50,421 bases of DNA from Pseudomonas sp. (GTDB lineage Bacteria; Pseudomonadota; Gammaproteobacteria; Pseudomonadales; Pseudomonadaceae): NCBI RefSeq assembly GCF_030147005.1, contig NZ_JASLAW010000134.1:1-50421 (forward strand), given 5' to 3'. Position 1 is the stretch's first letter, and every line of letters begins with the position of its first letter. Below, piece after piece: positions 31,737 through 39,847 of this stretch. The notes beneath the pieces are model-generated. The model did no database searches and was not told the origin of the DNA. It was given only the letters and a program-made list of their open reading frames with translations. A program made the position numbers and the translations under genes.

Positions 31737-33123
31737 TATCCGTATCGCTACCGCCGAAGACCGGATCCTTCTGGATAAAGAAGCCAAGTACTGCTCCTAC
31801 GGCGACACCGTTCACTACATCGAGCCGCCGCGTATCTTCAGTCGCTGCGAAGGCTCCTATGTGTGGGACACCGAAGACCAGGCGTATCTGGACCTGCAGA
31901 TGTGGTACTCGGCCGTCAACTTCGGCTACGCCAACCCGCGTCTGAACAACGCGCTCAAACAGCAGATCGACACGCTGCCGCAGATCGCCAGCCAGTACCT
32001 GCACAAAGGCAAGATCGAGCTGTCGGAAATGATCGCGGTCGACGCCAAGAACAAGTTCGGCCTCGACGGCCGCGTGCACTTCAACGTCGGCGGTTCGCAA
32101 TCGATTGAAGACTCGTTGAAAGTGGTGCGCAACGCCAGCAACGGCAAGAGCCTGATGTTCGCCTTCGAAGGCGGCTACCACGGCCGTACCCTCGGCGCTT
32201 CATCGATCACCTCCAGCTTTCGCTACCGTCGCCGCTACGGCCACTTTGGTGAACGCGCCAATTTCATTCCATTCCCGTACCACTTCCGTGGCCCGAAGGG
32301 CATGACCAAGGAAGAATACGGCAGCCACTGCGTGCAGCAATTCGCCCGCTTGTTCGAGACTGAATACAACGGCGTCTGGGACCCGAAAACCAACCAGTGC
32401 GAATATGCGGCGTTCTACGTCGAGCCGATCCAGGGCACCGGCGGCTACGTGATCCCGCCGATGAATTTTTATCGCGAGCTCAAGCACGTATTGGATCAGC
32501 ACGGCATCCTGATGGTCTGCGACGAGATCCAGATGGGCTTCTACCGCACCGGCAAGTTGTGGTCGATCGAACACTTCGACGTGCAGCCGGACGTGATTGT
32601 GTTCGGCAAAGCGCTGACCAACGGCCTCAACCCGCTGGGCGGCATCTGGGCCCGTGAAGAGTTGATCAACCCGAAGGTATTCCCGCCAGGTTCGACCCAC
32701 TCCACCTTCGCCTCCAACCCATTGGGTACGGCGGTCGGCCTGGAAATGTTCAAGATGACCAGCGAAGTCGACTACGGCGCGATGGTCATGGCCAAGGGCA
32801 AATACTTCCTCGAAGGTTTGCAGGACTTGCACAAGCGTTTTCCGATCATCGGCGACGTCGACGGCCTGGGCCTGGCGCTGCGCTGCGAAATCTGCGGCCC
32901 GGATGGCTTTACTCCAGACAAGGCGACCCTGGACTACATGGTCGAGGAAGGCATGAAAGGTGACATGGTGGTCGATGGTCGCAAACTCGGCCTGATCCTC
33001 GACGTGGGCGGCTACTACAAGAACGTGATCACCCTGGCGCCGTCGCTGGAAATCAGCTACCCGGAAATCGAACTGGGCCTGAAGCTGCTTGAGCAATTGC
33101 TGGTGCGGGCGACCAACCGGTGA
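31729..33123 (+). CDS. Class-III PLP-dependent aminotransferase
   Basis: 464 residues, cytoplasmic. Fold type I, class III: GSQSIEDSLKVVRNASNG and GGYHGRTLGASSIT near the phosphate-binding part, VCDEIQMGFYRTGKLW with the PLP-contacting Asp, and the PLP Lys294 in VFGKALTNGLNPLGG, then STHSTFASNPLGTAVG. This family moves amino groups from omega- or alpha-amines (ornithine, GABA, diaminobutyrate, beta-amino acids). The specific substrate cannot be told. It overlaps the phosphatase by 8 nt and the hydrolase by 4 nt (GTGA). Preceded by a dephosphorylation step, a route from a phosphorylated keto or hydroxy compound to an amine is possible; this is inference. Confidence 0.9.
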   Translation: MSDIRIATAEDRILLDKEAKYCSYGDTVHYIEPPRIFSRCEGSYVWDTEDQAYLDLQMWYSAVNFGYANPRLNNALKQQIDTLPQIASQYLHKGKIELSEMIAVDAKNKFGLDGRVHFNVGGSQSIEDSLKVVRNASNGKSLMFAFEGGYHGRTLGASSITSSFRYRRRYGHFGERANFIPFPYHFRGPKGMTKEEYGSHCVQQFARLFETEYNGVWDPKTNQCEYAAFYVEPIQGTGGYVIPPMNFYRELKHVLDQHGILMVCDEIQMGFYRTGKLWSIEHFDVQPDVIVFGKALTNGLNPLGGIWAREELINPKVFPPGSTHSTFASNPLGTAVGLEMFKMTSEVDYGAMVMAKGKYFLEGLQDLHKRFPIIGDVDGLGLALRCEICGPDGFTPDKATLDYMVEEGMKGDMVVDGRKLGLILDVGGYYKNVITLAPSLEISYPEIELGLKLLEQLLVRATNR

Positions 33124-34031
33124 AAACAGCAGAGATCGACCTCGGTGAAGGGGATGCCGGTTTCGTTCTCGGTGACGGTCCGGTCGGGGTCTTGTTGATC
33201 CATGGCCTGACCGGCACCCCAACCGAATTGCGACAGGTCGCCAAGGGGCTGGTCAAGGCGGGCGGCTGCACGGTGTACGTGCCCACCCTGGCCGGGCACT
33301 GCGGCGATAACAGCGATCTGCAGGCCACCGGCTGGCGGGACTGGTACGAAGGCGTGCGCAAGACCTTCGTCCAGGTCAGGCAACGCCATCAGCAGGTGTT
33401 CGTCGGCGGCTTGTCCATGGGCGCGGTGATGTCGATGTACGTGGCGGCCGAGCACCCGGGGCAGGTCGCCGGGCTGCTGATGTATTCCACCACCTTGAAG
33501 TACGACGGCTGGAGCATCAACAAGCTGGCCTTTCTCACGCCGTTGCTGATGAAGATTCCGTTCGGCGTGCACGTTTGCAGCTTCGAAGAGAAACCGCCCT
33601 ATGGCATCAAGAACGAACGCCTGCGGGCCATCGTCGAGCGGCAGATGAAGGAGGGCGAGAGCAGCGAGGCGGGGTTGTTGACCATGGAGGGCATCACCGT
33701 GCGCGAGTTGCATCGCCTGAACGCGGTGGTCAAGAAACGCATGCCCGCGATCAAGGTGCCGGCGCTGGTGTTGCACTCCATCGAAGACGACATCACCAGC
33801 CGCTGGAACGCCGATTACGTGGAGCGCCACCTCGGTGGCCCGGTGACCAAGGTCCTGCTGGATAACTGCTACCACATGATCACCGTCGATTTGCAATACC
33901 GCCGTGTGATCGAGTTGAGCGCCGAGTTTATCGGGCAGCATTCGCTCCATGCCGAGCCTGGCTTGTTGTGGCGAGGGAGCTTGCTCCCGCTGGGCAGCGA
34001 AGCTGTCCTGGAACCGGCGGCTTCTTTTTAA
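33120..34031 (+). CDS. Alpha/beta hydrolase (carboxylesterase-type), C-terminus rewritten by a REP doublet
   Basis: 303 residues from a GTG start overlapping the aminotransferase stop. Serine hydrolase motifs: LLIHGLTGTPTEL (oxyanion), GGLSMGAV with Ser99, Asp in LHSIEDDI, and His in DNCYHMITVD. It resembles the Est30/monoacylglycerol lipase-like carboxylesterases; an acyl-transfer or thioesterase job in the operon is possible. The last residues from about 283 (LLWRGSLLPLGSEAVLEPAA and three more) are encoded by the left arm and middle of a REP doublet, so the natural end has been replaced and lengthened by about 21 residues. The catalytic residues are all upstream of that change. Confidence 0.9.
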   Translation: MKTAEIDLGEGDAGFVLGDGPVGVLLIHGLTGTPTELRQVAKGLVKAGGCTVYVPTLAGHCGDNSDLQATGWRDWYEGVRKTFVQVRQRHQQVFVGGLSMGAVMSMYVAAEHPGQVAGLLMYSTTLKYDGWSINKLAFLTPLLMKIPFGVHVCSFEEKPPYGIKNERLRAIVERQMKEGESSEAGLLTMEGITVRELHRLNAVVKKRMPAIKVPALVLHSIEDDITSRWNADYVERHLGGPVTKVLLDNCYHMITVDLQYRRVIELSAEFIGQHSLHAEPGLLWRGSLLPLGSEAVLEPAASF

Positions 34032-34099
34032 CTGGAAAAACTCGCTGCAGTTGAGGGGGCTGCTTCGCAGCCCAGCGGGAGCAAGCTCCCTCGCCACAA
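33966..34099. repeat. REP doublet (REPIN), family 1, copy B, inside the operon
   Basis: A perfect 29-bp inverted repeat, 33966-33994 against 34071-34099, around a 76-nt spacer. The left arm is inside the hydrolase reading frame. The right arm ends 11 nt before the next gene's GTG, whose ribosome site AAAGGG partly uses its last bases. Perfect symmetry suggests a recent or maintained copy. In mRNA it would fold into a long hairpin between genes three and four. Confidence 0.92.
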
Positions 34100-34110
34100 A
34101 GGGATCAGAT

Positions 34111-35235
34111 GTGATAACCACCCAAGCCTACCCGACCATCCGGGCTATCGAGCGCAGCGCCTGGAATGACTGCTTTCCCGGTGCCCTGGAGGACTGGGAC
34201 TATTACCTCGCCGTGGAAAACGCCGCGATTGATGACTTTGAGTGGCGTTACTTGGCCGTTTACGAAGATGAAACGCTGGTGGCCGTGGCGGCTGCGTTCA
34301 TCACCCATTATCGCCTCGACACCACGGTGTCGGGGGCCGGCAAGCGCTTGACCGAGCGCCTGGATCGCCTGTGGCCGGGCGCCTTGCAGTTGGCCCTGTA
34401 CGCGATCGGCTCGCCGGTGGCCGAGCGCTGTGACGCGGGTGTCGCCAGTCACGTGTCCGAGGGACGAAGGCCGCTGTTGCTCCAGCAATTGCTCGCCGCA
34501 GCGCGCCGCGATGCCGACCACTTCGGCATCGGCCTGGTTGCGGTCAAGGACGCACCGACCAACGACTCGCACTGGGCCGAAAGCTGTCGCGTCGCGGGCT
34601 TTCAAAGCATGCCGAGCCTGCCCACGGGCGTGTTGCCGGTGCCCTATGGTTCGGTGGATGCGTACCTGGGTTCGCTGGGTAAATCCACCCGCAAAGACCT
34701 GCGCCGCAAACTGCGCGCGCCGGGACCGCGGATAGAGTGGCGGCACAATATCGACGATGTGCTGCCCGAGGTCATGCGCCTTTATGAAGCCACGCTCACG
34801 GGTTCGGACTTGCAGTTCGAACGCCTGCCCGCCGGTTACTTCACGGGGATTCTCGAGCAACTGCAAGCGCGGGCGGCGTGTGTTCTTTACTGGGTGGACG
34901 GGCACCTGGTGGCGTTCAACCTGATCCTGCTTGACGAGCATCGGCTGATCGATAAATTTTTCGGGCATGACGTCGCGTTCAGCCGTGAGTACAACCTGTA
35001 CTTCCGCAGCTGGCTGACCAATGTCGACTACTGTATCCAACACAATATTGCGGTGTATGAGTGCGGCCAGGCCGGATATGCCAGTAAACTGCGGCTGGGC
35101 TGCCAGTTCCAGGGCAACAGCCTGTTCTTCCGCCACCGCAACCGGTGGGTCAACGGCGTGCTCAAGTTAGTCAAAATGCTGTTCCGACCGGATCGTTCCG
35201 ACCCTGCCATGGCTGCTGCGATAAGCGAAACCTGA
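34111..35235 (+). CDS. GNAT/BioF2-like acyltransferase
   Basis: 374 residues from a GTG start with AAAGGGAT upstream; longer in-frame starts only add REP-encoded sequence. The C-terminal half is an acetyltransferase-like fold as in BioF2/FemAB-type proteins (GSLGKSTRKDLRRKLR, LPAGYFTGILEQLQARAACVLYWVDGHLVAFNLILLDEHRLIDKFFGHD, EYNLYFRSWLTNVDYCI, YECGQAGYASKLRLGCQ). The N-terminal half may be a second, decayed copy of the fold (FPGALEDWDYYLAVENA, FEWRYLAVYEDETLVAVAAAF). It probably transfers an acyl or aminoacyl group onto an amine, perhaps the aminotransferase product. Its stop overlaps the kinase start by one nucleotide. Confidence 0.8.
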   Translation: MITTQAYPTIRAIERSAWNDCFPGALEDWDYYLAVENAAIDDFEWRYLAVYEDETLVAVAAAFITHYRLDTTVSGAGKRLTERLDRLWPGALQLALYAIGSPVAERCDAGVASHVSEGRRPLLLQQLLAAARRDADHFGIGLVAVKDAPTNDSHWAESCRVAGFQSMPSLPTGVLPVPYGSVDAYLGSLGKSTRKDLRRKLRAPGPRIEWRHNIDDVLPEVMRLYEATLTGSDLQFERLPAGYFTGILEQLQARAACVLYWVDGHLVAFNLILLDEHRLIDKFFGHDVAFSREYNLYFRSWLTNVDYCIQHNIAVYECGQAGYASKLRLGCQFQGNSLFFRHRNRWVNGVLKLVKMLFRPDRSDPAMAAAISET

Positions 35236-37013
35236 TGATTACAAAGACTCGCCGCAAAGCCCGCCCCTTTGCCATTTCGCGCTGGAGCGTCCAGCGCAAG
35301 CTGGTGCTGGCCTTCTGGCTGGTCAGCGTGATTCCGACCATGATCGCGGCGGAACTGGCCGCCGCCACGCTGTCGCAGATTTTCGACAGCAACGTGCGTA
35401 TCTGGCTGCAGGAGTCGACCAAGATCGTCAAGGACGAGATCGGCGACATCCTTCACGACAACGCGCGCATGGCCAAGCTGTTCCTGCGCTATACCAGCCC
35501 ACCTTCATCCAAGCAAGCCGAGCGGCATGACCGGCTCATCGCCGACATCTCCGATGCCACCGACATCGATGTGGTGGCGCTGATTCGCGCCAGTGATCAC
35601 AAGGTGGTGTTCAGCACCGCCGCCGACGACATCGTCAAACAGATCAGCCTGACCAACAATGCGGTGTTGCAGATCATACAAGTCGCCGGTGTGAGCACAG
35701 GCCTGGTGGTGTCGACCTTCGAGACCAATCGCGATGGGGTCGATTATCTGTTGCTGGTGGCCACTTACCTGGACAGCAGCTTCCTCACCAGCGTGGCCAA
35801 TGTGCACTCCCTCGACCTGCGCCTGTACCTGGCCAACCCCACGGGGTTTACCGAGATATTTGCCACTCAGCGTTTCGAAAGTCACCCGGCGCGCATTCCC
35901 AAAGACGTCGAAGTCGCGCTGCGCAGCACCCGGCAGCCGAGCGAGCAATTCACCAAACAGTACAGCGGTCTGTACTGGCCGATATTCAACGATGCCGGCG
36001 AGCTGCAAGGCGTGATCTTCAGCGGCCTGCTGCGCCACACCAGCCTGGTGGGCCTGGTGAACCAGAGCAACCTGTTCGTGCTGATTTTCCTGGTCAGTTC
36101 GGCGCTGTCGCTGGCTGCGGGCGTGTGGGTGTCGCGACGCCTGACCCAGCCCCTGCGCGACTTGTCCCAAGGCGTGAATGCGGTGATTGGCGGCGACTAT
36201 GCTCACCGTGTAACGGTCAGCGGCGGCGACGAGCTGGCGCAACTGAGCAGCACTTTCAATCACATGACGGAACGCCTGGGCGAACTGCATTATCTGGAAG
36301 CCCAACTGCGCCGCCGTGACCGCCTGCATGCGCTGGGTGAAGTCGCCATGGGCCTGGCCCATGAAATCCGCAACCCGTTGGGCATCATCAAGACCGCCAC
36401 TCAACTGTTGCACCGGCGCGCCGACCTTCCGGAGACCGACAAGCGCCACCTGGAGTACGTCATCAGCGAGGTCAGCCGGATCAACGAACTGATCACCGAA
36501 TTTCTTGACTTCGCCAAGCCCAACCCGCCGATACGCGTACTGCAACCGGCACGCGCGCTGGTGGAAGAAATCCTCGGTTTCTGCCGCCCGCAGTTGAACA
36601 CCCACAACATCGACGCACAGATAGACGACCAGGCGCCCGACGCCACGGTCTACGTGGATGCCAAGCAGTTCAAACAGGCCTGTCTCAACCTGATTCTCAA
36701 CGCCATCGACGCGATGCCTGAAGGCGGGCGCCTTACTTTGGGTATCCGCAGCGCGGGCGATAACACCGTGATCAGCATCGTCGACACCGGCGAGGGCATC
36801 CCGGCAGATATGGTCGAGCGCATCTTTACGCCGTTTGTCACCACCAAGGCCTCGGGCACGGGCTTGGGCCTGGCCAAAGTCTATTCGATCATGGAAAGTC
36901 ACGACGCCAGCATTGAGTGCGTCTCCGAGAAAGATGCCGGCGCCACCTTCAACCTGTACATTCCGGCTAACGGTGAAGACGACGGCGAGGATGAGGACGG
37001 CCATGACGCATAA
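35235..37013 (+). CDS. Membrane sensor histidine kinase of the sigma-54 operon
   Basis: 592 residues. Helix 1 (LVLAFWLVSVIPTMIAAEL) is at residues about 20-45, then a periplasmic sensor of about 240 residues resembling a double-Cache fold (DATDIDVVALIRASDHKVVFST, VDYLLLVATYLDSSFL), helix 2 (LFVLIFLVSSALSLAAGVW), a HAMP linker, the phospho-His in LAHEIRNPLGIIKTAT and an ATPase domain (NLILNAIDAM, DTGEGIP, TTKASGTGLGLAK). It would detect an external small molecule, perhaps the operon's product or precursor, and phosphorylate the next protein. The start overlaps the acyltransferase stop (TGATG), and the end overlaps the regulator by 11 nt, a matched pair. Confidence 0.9.
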   Translation: MITKTRRKARPFAISRWSVQRKLVLAFWLVSVIPTMIAAELAAATLSQIFDSNVRIWLQESTKIVKDEIGDILHDNARMAKLFLRYTSPPSSKQAERHDRLIADISDATDIDVVALIRASDHKVVFSTAADDIVKQISLTNNAVLQIIQVAGVSTGLVVSTFETNRDGVDYLLLVATYLDSSFLTSVANVHSLDLRLYLANPTGFTEIFATQRFESHPARIPKDVEVALRSTRQPSEQFTKQYSGLYWPIFNDAGELQGVIFSGLLRHTSLVGLVNQSNLFVLIFLVSSALSLAAGVWVSRRLTQPLRDLSQGVNAVIGGDYAHRVTVSGGDELAQLSSTFNHMTERLGELHYLEAQLRRRDRLHALGEVAMGLAHEIRNPLGIIKTATQLLHRRADLPETDKRHLEYVISEVSRINELITEFLDFAKPNPPIRVLQPARALVEEILGFCRPQLNTHNIDAQIDDQAPDATVYVDAKQFKQACLNLILNAIDAMPEGGRLTLGIRSAGDNTVISIVDTGEGIPADMVERIFTPFVTTKASGTGLGLAKVYSIMESHDASIECVSEKDAGATFNLYIPANGEDDGEDEDGHDA

Positions 37014-38400
37014 CGTATTGGTGGTCGACGACGAACCCAAGCTCTGTGACCTGTTATCGTCCGCCCTGAGCCAGAATGGCATCCAGGTGTTTACCGCCGG
37101 TAATGGCTTGCACGCGCTCAAGGTATTGGAGCAGGAAGGCATCGACCTGGTCATCAGCGACTGGCGCATGCCGGGGATGGACGGGCCGACGTTACTGGCC
37201 GAGATCAAGCAGCGCTATCCGCACGTGCCGGTGATCGTGATGACGGCCTACAGCACGGTGAAAAATGCCGTGCAATCGATGCGCAACGGCGCCTACGACT
37301 ACATCGCCAAGCCGTTCGATATCGACGAGCTGGACATCACCGTGGCCAAGGCCCTGCAGTTTCGCGACATCATGCGCGACAACGCACGCCTGCGCGCCGA
37401 GCTGGATGAACATGCACAGTTCGACAGCCTGGTGGGCGACAGCCCGGCGTTTCGTAAAGTGCTGCAAGCGGTGGACTCGGTGCGCGACAGCAGCGCAACC
37501 ATCCTGCTGACCGGCGAAAGCGGTACCGGCAAGGAAATGGTCGCCCGCGCCATCCACAAGCACGGCAGCCGCGCCGATCAACCGTTCGTGGCGGTCAACT
37601 GCGCGGCGATCCCCGAAGGTTTGCTGGAAAGCGAGATGTTCGGTCATCGCAAGGGCGCCTTCACCGGCGCCGTGGCCGACCGGGTAGGGCGCTTCATGCA
37701 GGCCGACAAGGGTACGCTGTTTCTTGATGAGGTCGGTGATATGCCGTTGGCATTGCAGGCCAAGATTCTGCGCGCCTTGCAGGAACGGGTCATCGAACCG
37801 GTGGGCGACCCCCGCGAGCGCAAGGTGGACGTGCGGGTGATCGCCGCCACCAACAAGAACCTGCTCGACGCGGTGGCCAACAAGGAATTTCGCGAAGACT
37901 TGTATTACCGCCTGAATGTCTTCCCGATTCCTCTGCCGGCGCTGCGCGAGCGCGTGGAAGATATCGCGCCCCTGGCCCGGCACTTCGCCCGCACCCTCAG
38001 CGCGACCGCCGGCAAACGCATTACCGGGTTCAGCCCCGAAGCCTTGCAGGCCATGGCGGCGTACGCCTGGCCGGGCAATATCCGTGAACTGCAAAACTGC
38101 GTGGAGCGGGCGACCATTGTGGCTGCTTCACCAGTGATCGAAGATATCGATTTGCCGGGTTACCTGTTCGTCTCCAGGCCCGCCGAGGCTGGCGCAGCGA
38201 CGATTCTGAGTGATGGCCCGGGTGTGCCGCAGGATCTGGATGCGGCGCTGGCGGAGGTGGAGAAAGCCTATATTCTGGCGGCATTGCAGGAGAGCAATGG
38301 GGTGCAGGCCGCGGCGGCGGCGAAGATCGGGATCTCCGAGAGGAGCTTCTGGTATCGCTTGAAGAAGCTGGGTATCCACGTGGACAAGATCGTCCGCTGA
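37003..38400 (+). CDS. NtrC-family sigma-54 response regulator of the operon
   Basis: 465 residues. Receiver domain 1-120 (phospho-Asp53 in VISDWRMPG, Lys in IAKPFD), AAA+ domain with Walker A GESGTGKE, the sigma-54-contact loop GAFTGA (in HRKGAFTGAVADR), Walker B GTLFLDEVGDMP and NIRELQNCVERA, then a Fis-type helix-turn-helix at the C-terminus (GVQAAAAAKIGISERSFWYRLKKLG). It is a complete enhancer-binding protein. The ATG at 37003 has GAGGACGG upstream and lies within the kinase gene. It is likely to bind the TGTAGC repeats at 30881-30912 and activate the promoter at 30971, making the operon autoregulated. Confidence 0.92.
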   Translation: MTHNVLVVDDEPKLCDLLSSALSQNGIQVFTAGNGLHALKVLEQEGIDLVISDWRMPGMDGPTLLAEIKQRYPHVPVIVMTAYSTVKNAVQSMRNGAYDYIAKPFDIDELDITVAKALQFRDIMRDNARLRAELDEHAQFDSLVGDSPAFRKVLQAVDSVRDSSATILLTGESGTGKEMVARAIHKHGSRADQPFVAVNCAAIPEGLLESEMFGHRKGAFTGAVADRVGRFMQADKGTLFLDEVGDMPLALQAKILRALQERVIEPVGDPRERKVDVRVIAATNKNLLDAVANKEFREDLYYRLNVFPIPLPALRERVEDIAPLARHFARTLSATAGKRITGFSPEALQAMAAYAWPGNIRELQNCVERATIVAASPVIEDIDLPGYLFVSRPAEAGAATILSDGPGVPQDLDAALAEVEKAYILAALQESNGVQAAAAAKIGISERSFWYRLKKLGIHVDKIVR

Positions 38401-38445
38401 TCGCTTTCGGCCTGGCCTCAGATAGCGGTGAGCCTGTCGCGAGCC

Positions 38446-39363
38446 TCAGCGCACCGCACTCACACCATCGAGCGTGGAAAATGACGTGTCTTTGGCCGTC
38501 AGCAAAAAATCACGCATATACGGTGCATCCAGCATGTCGGCACGAATGCCCGCATACAGCGTGGCGAACAACCCTTTTTCGCCCAGCCGCTTGGCCTTCA
38601 CATAACCGCGTGAACTGTACTCGTGCAGCGCCCAATGGGGCATCCCGCACACGCCTCTACCGCTGGCCACCAGTTGCATCATCATCACCGTCAGCTCCGA
38701 GGTGCGCACTTGGGCCGGTTCCACGTCGGCCGGTTCCAGAAAGCGGGTGAAGATGTCCAGGCGATCACGCTCCACCGGGTAGGTGATCAGCGTTTGCGTC
38801 AGCAGGTCTTGCGGCACGATGTACGATTTGTTCGCCAGTGGGTGCTGGTTGGCCACGGCGAGCATGGCTTCGTAGGTGAACAGCGGCACGTAGGTGATGC
38901 CCGGCAATTCCAGCGGGTCGGAGGTCACCACCAGGTCAAGATCACCCCGGGCCAGGGCCGGCAGCGGGGCGAAGGCGAAGCCCGAGGCCAGGTCCAGCTC
39001 GACTTCAGGCCAGGCATCGCGGAACTGGTCGATGGTCGGCATCAGCCATTGAAAGCAACTGTGGCACTCGATCGCCATGTGCAAGCGCCCGGCGGTGCCG
39101 CCGGCCAGCCGCGCAATATCGCGCTCGGCGCCGCGCAGCAGCGGCAGAGTGGCATCGGCCAGTTGCAGCAGGCGCAGGCCGGCGCTGGTGAAACGCACCG
39201 GTTTGGTCTTGCGCACGAACAGCGGCATGCCCAGGCGCTCTTCCAACTCCTTGAACTGGTGGGACAGCGCCGACTGGGTCAGGTGCAGGCGCTCGGCGGC
39301 CTCCACCAGGCTGTCGGCTTCGCGCAGGGCGTGCAGCGTTTTAAGGTGACGGATTTCCAGCAC
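38446..39363 (-). CDS. metR: MetR, LysR-type regulator of methionine synthesis
   Basis: 305 residues. The N-terminal winged helix-turn-helix LEIRHLKTLHALREADSLVEAAERLHLTQSALSHQFKELEERLGMPLFVRK and IECHSCFQWLMPTIDQFRDAWPEVELDL align closely with E. coli MetR as I remember it, as does LITYPVERDRLDIFTRFL. MetR uses homocysteine as co-effector and activates metE/metH genes. I chose the GTG at 39363 because GGAGG lies 5 nt before it and the product then aligns end to end with E. coli MetR; an ATG four codons upstream (39375) is the other option. It converges with the sigma-54 operon and is downstream of glpM. No met gene is in the window. Confidence 0.9.
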   Translation of the reverse strand: MLEIRHLKTLHALREADSLVEAAERLHLTQSALSHQFKELEERLGMPLFVRKTKPVRFTSAGLRLLQLADATLPLLRGAERDIARLAGGTAGRLHMAIECHSCFQWLMPTIDQFRDAWPEVELDLASGFAFAPLPALARGDLDLVVTSDPLELPGITYVPLFTYEAMLAVANQHPLANKSYIVPQDLLTQTLITYPVERDRLDIFTRFLEPADVEPAQVRTSELTVMMMQLVASGRGVCGMPHWALHEYSSRGYVKAKRLGEKGLFATLYAGIRADMLDAPYMRDFLLTAKDTSFSTLDGVSAVR

Positions 39364-39374
39364 GACGGCCTCCA

Positions 39375-39418
39375 TGAGTAAAATTTGTGCTCAATCATAA
39401 GGTATTGAGAAAGGCTCA
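39375..39418 (-). promoter_or_regulatory. Possible MetR/LysR-type binding sites
   Basis: TGAG-N11-CTCA at 39375-39393 has the T-N11-A dyad layout of LysR-type sites, and TGAG-AAAGG-CTCA at 39406-39418 has the N5 spacing of MetR boxes (TGAA-N5-TTCA in E. coli). Both lie directly upstream of metR, as expected for autoregulation. Half-site bases deviate from the E. coli consensus. Confidence 0.35.
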
Positions 39419-39508
39419 TGTCAGCCGGCGCGTCGCATGGGTTATTCAACCTTCGAAAAATGCCGGTTCGTGACAGGGCGGGCAATATTGCCTCGCTCAC
39501 TTCCTGCC

Positions 39509-39847
39509 TCAGCTGTGCACGCGTACCCACACGCTTACCAGGACGGTTGCCGCCATCAACCACGCCACCGCCGCGACCGCGAGTGACGCTTCAAGGCGCA
39601 TACGCTCCACCAGTACATAGAGGGTCGCCAGGTACACAAAGTAAGGAATGATCGACCACATGCCGAACAGGATGGTGGTCTTCAAATCCTCCACCGAGCG
39701 GCCCTTGCCGACGATGTAGTGGGCGATCAACGCAAAGGTCGGAAACAGCGGCACCAACCCGGCGATGTAATAGTTTTTGGTCTTGGCCAGTGCGGCCAAC
39801 ACAAGCACCACCGCCGCGCCCAGGGCGGCCTTCAAGAACAGGTCCAT
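39509..39847 (-). CDS. glpM: GlpM-family membrane protein
   Basis: 112 residues, four hydrophobic helices. It carries the GlpM hallmark AKTKNYYIAGLVPLFPTFALIAHYIVG and TTILFGMWSIIPYFVYLATLY. In P. aeruginosa GlpM was described next to glpD and affects alginate production; its molecular role is not established. The ATG at 39847 overlaps the aauR stop by one nucleotide (TGATG), so it is read with the two-component system, not with glpD, which is 7 kb away here. Confidence 0.9.
   Translation of the reverse strand: MDLFLKAALGAAVVLVLAALAKTKNYYIAGLVPLFPTFALIAHYIVGKGRSVEDLKTTILFGMWSIIPYFVYLATLYVLVERMRLEASLAVAAVAWLMAATVLVSVWVRVHS

Noticed and set aside
32200..33222. 340-codon open frame opposite the aminotransferase
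   Set aside because: It is antisense to a clear PLP enzyme with conserved motifs.
33949..34110. N-terminal extension of the acyltransferase from a Met at 33949
   Set aside because: The extension is translated from the REP doublet; the GTG at 34111 with its own ribosome site is a better start.
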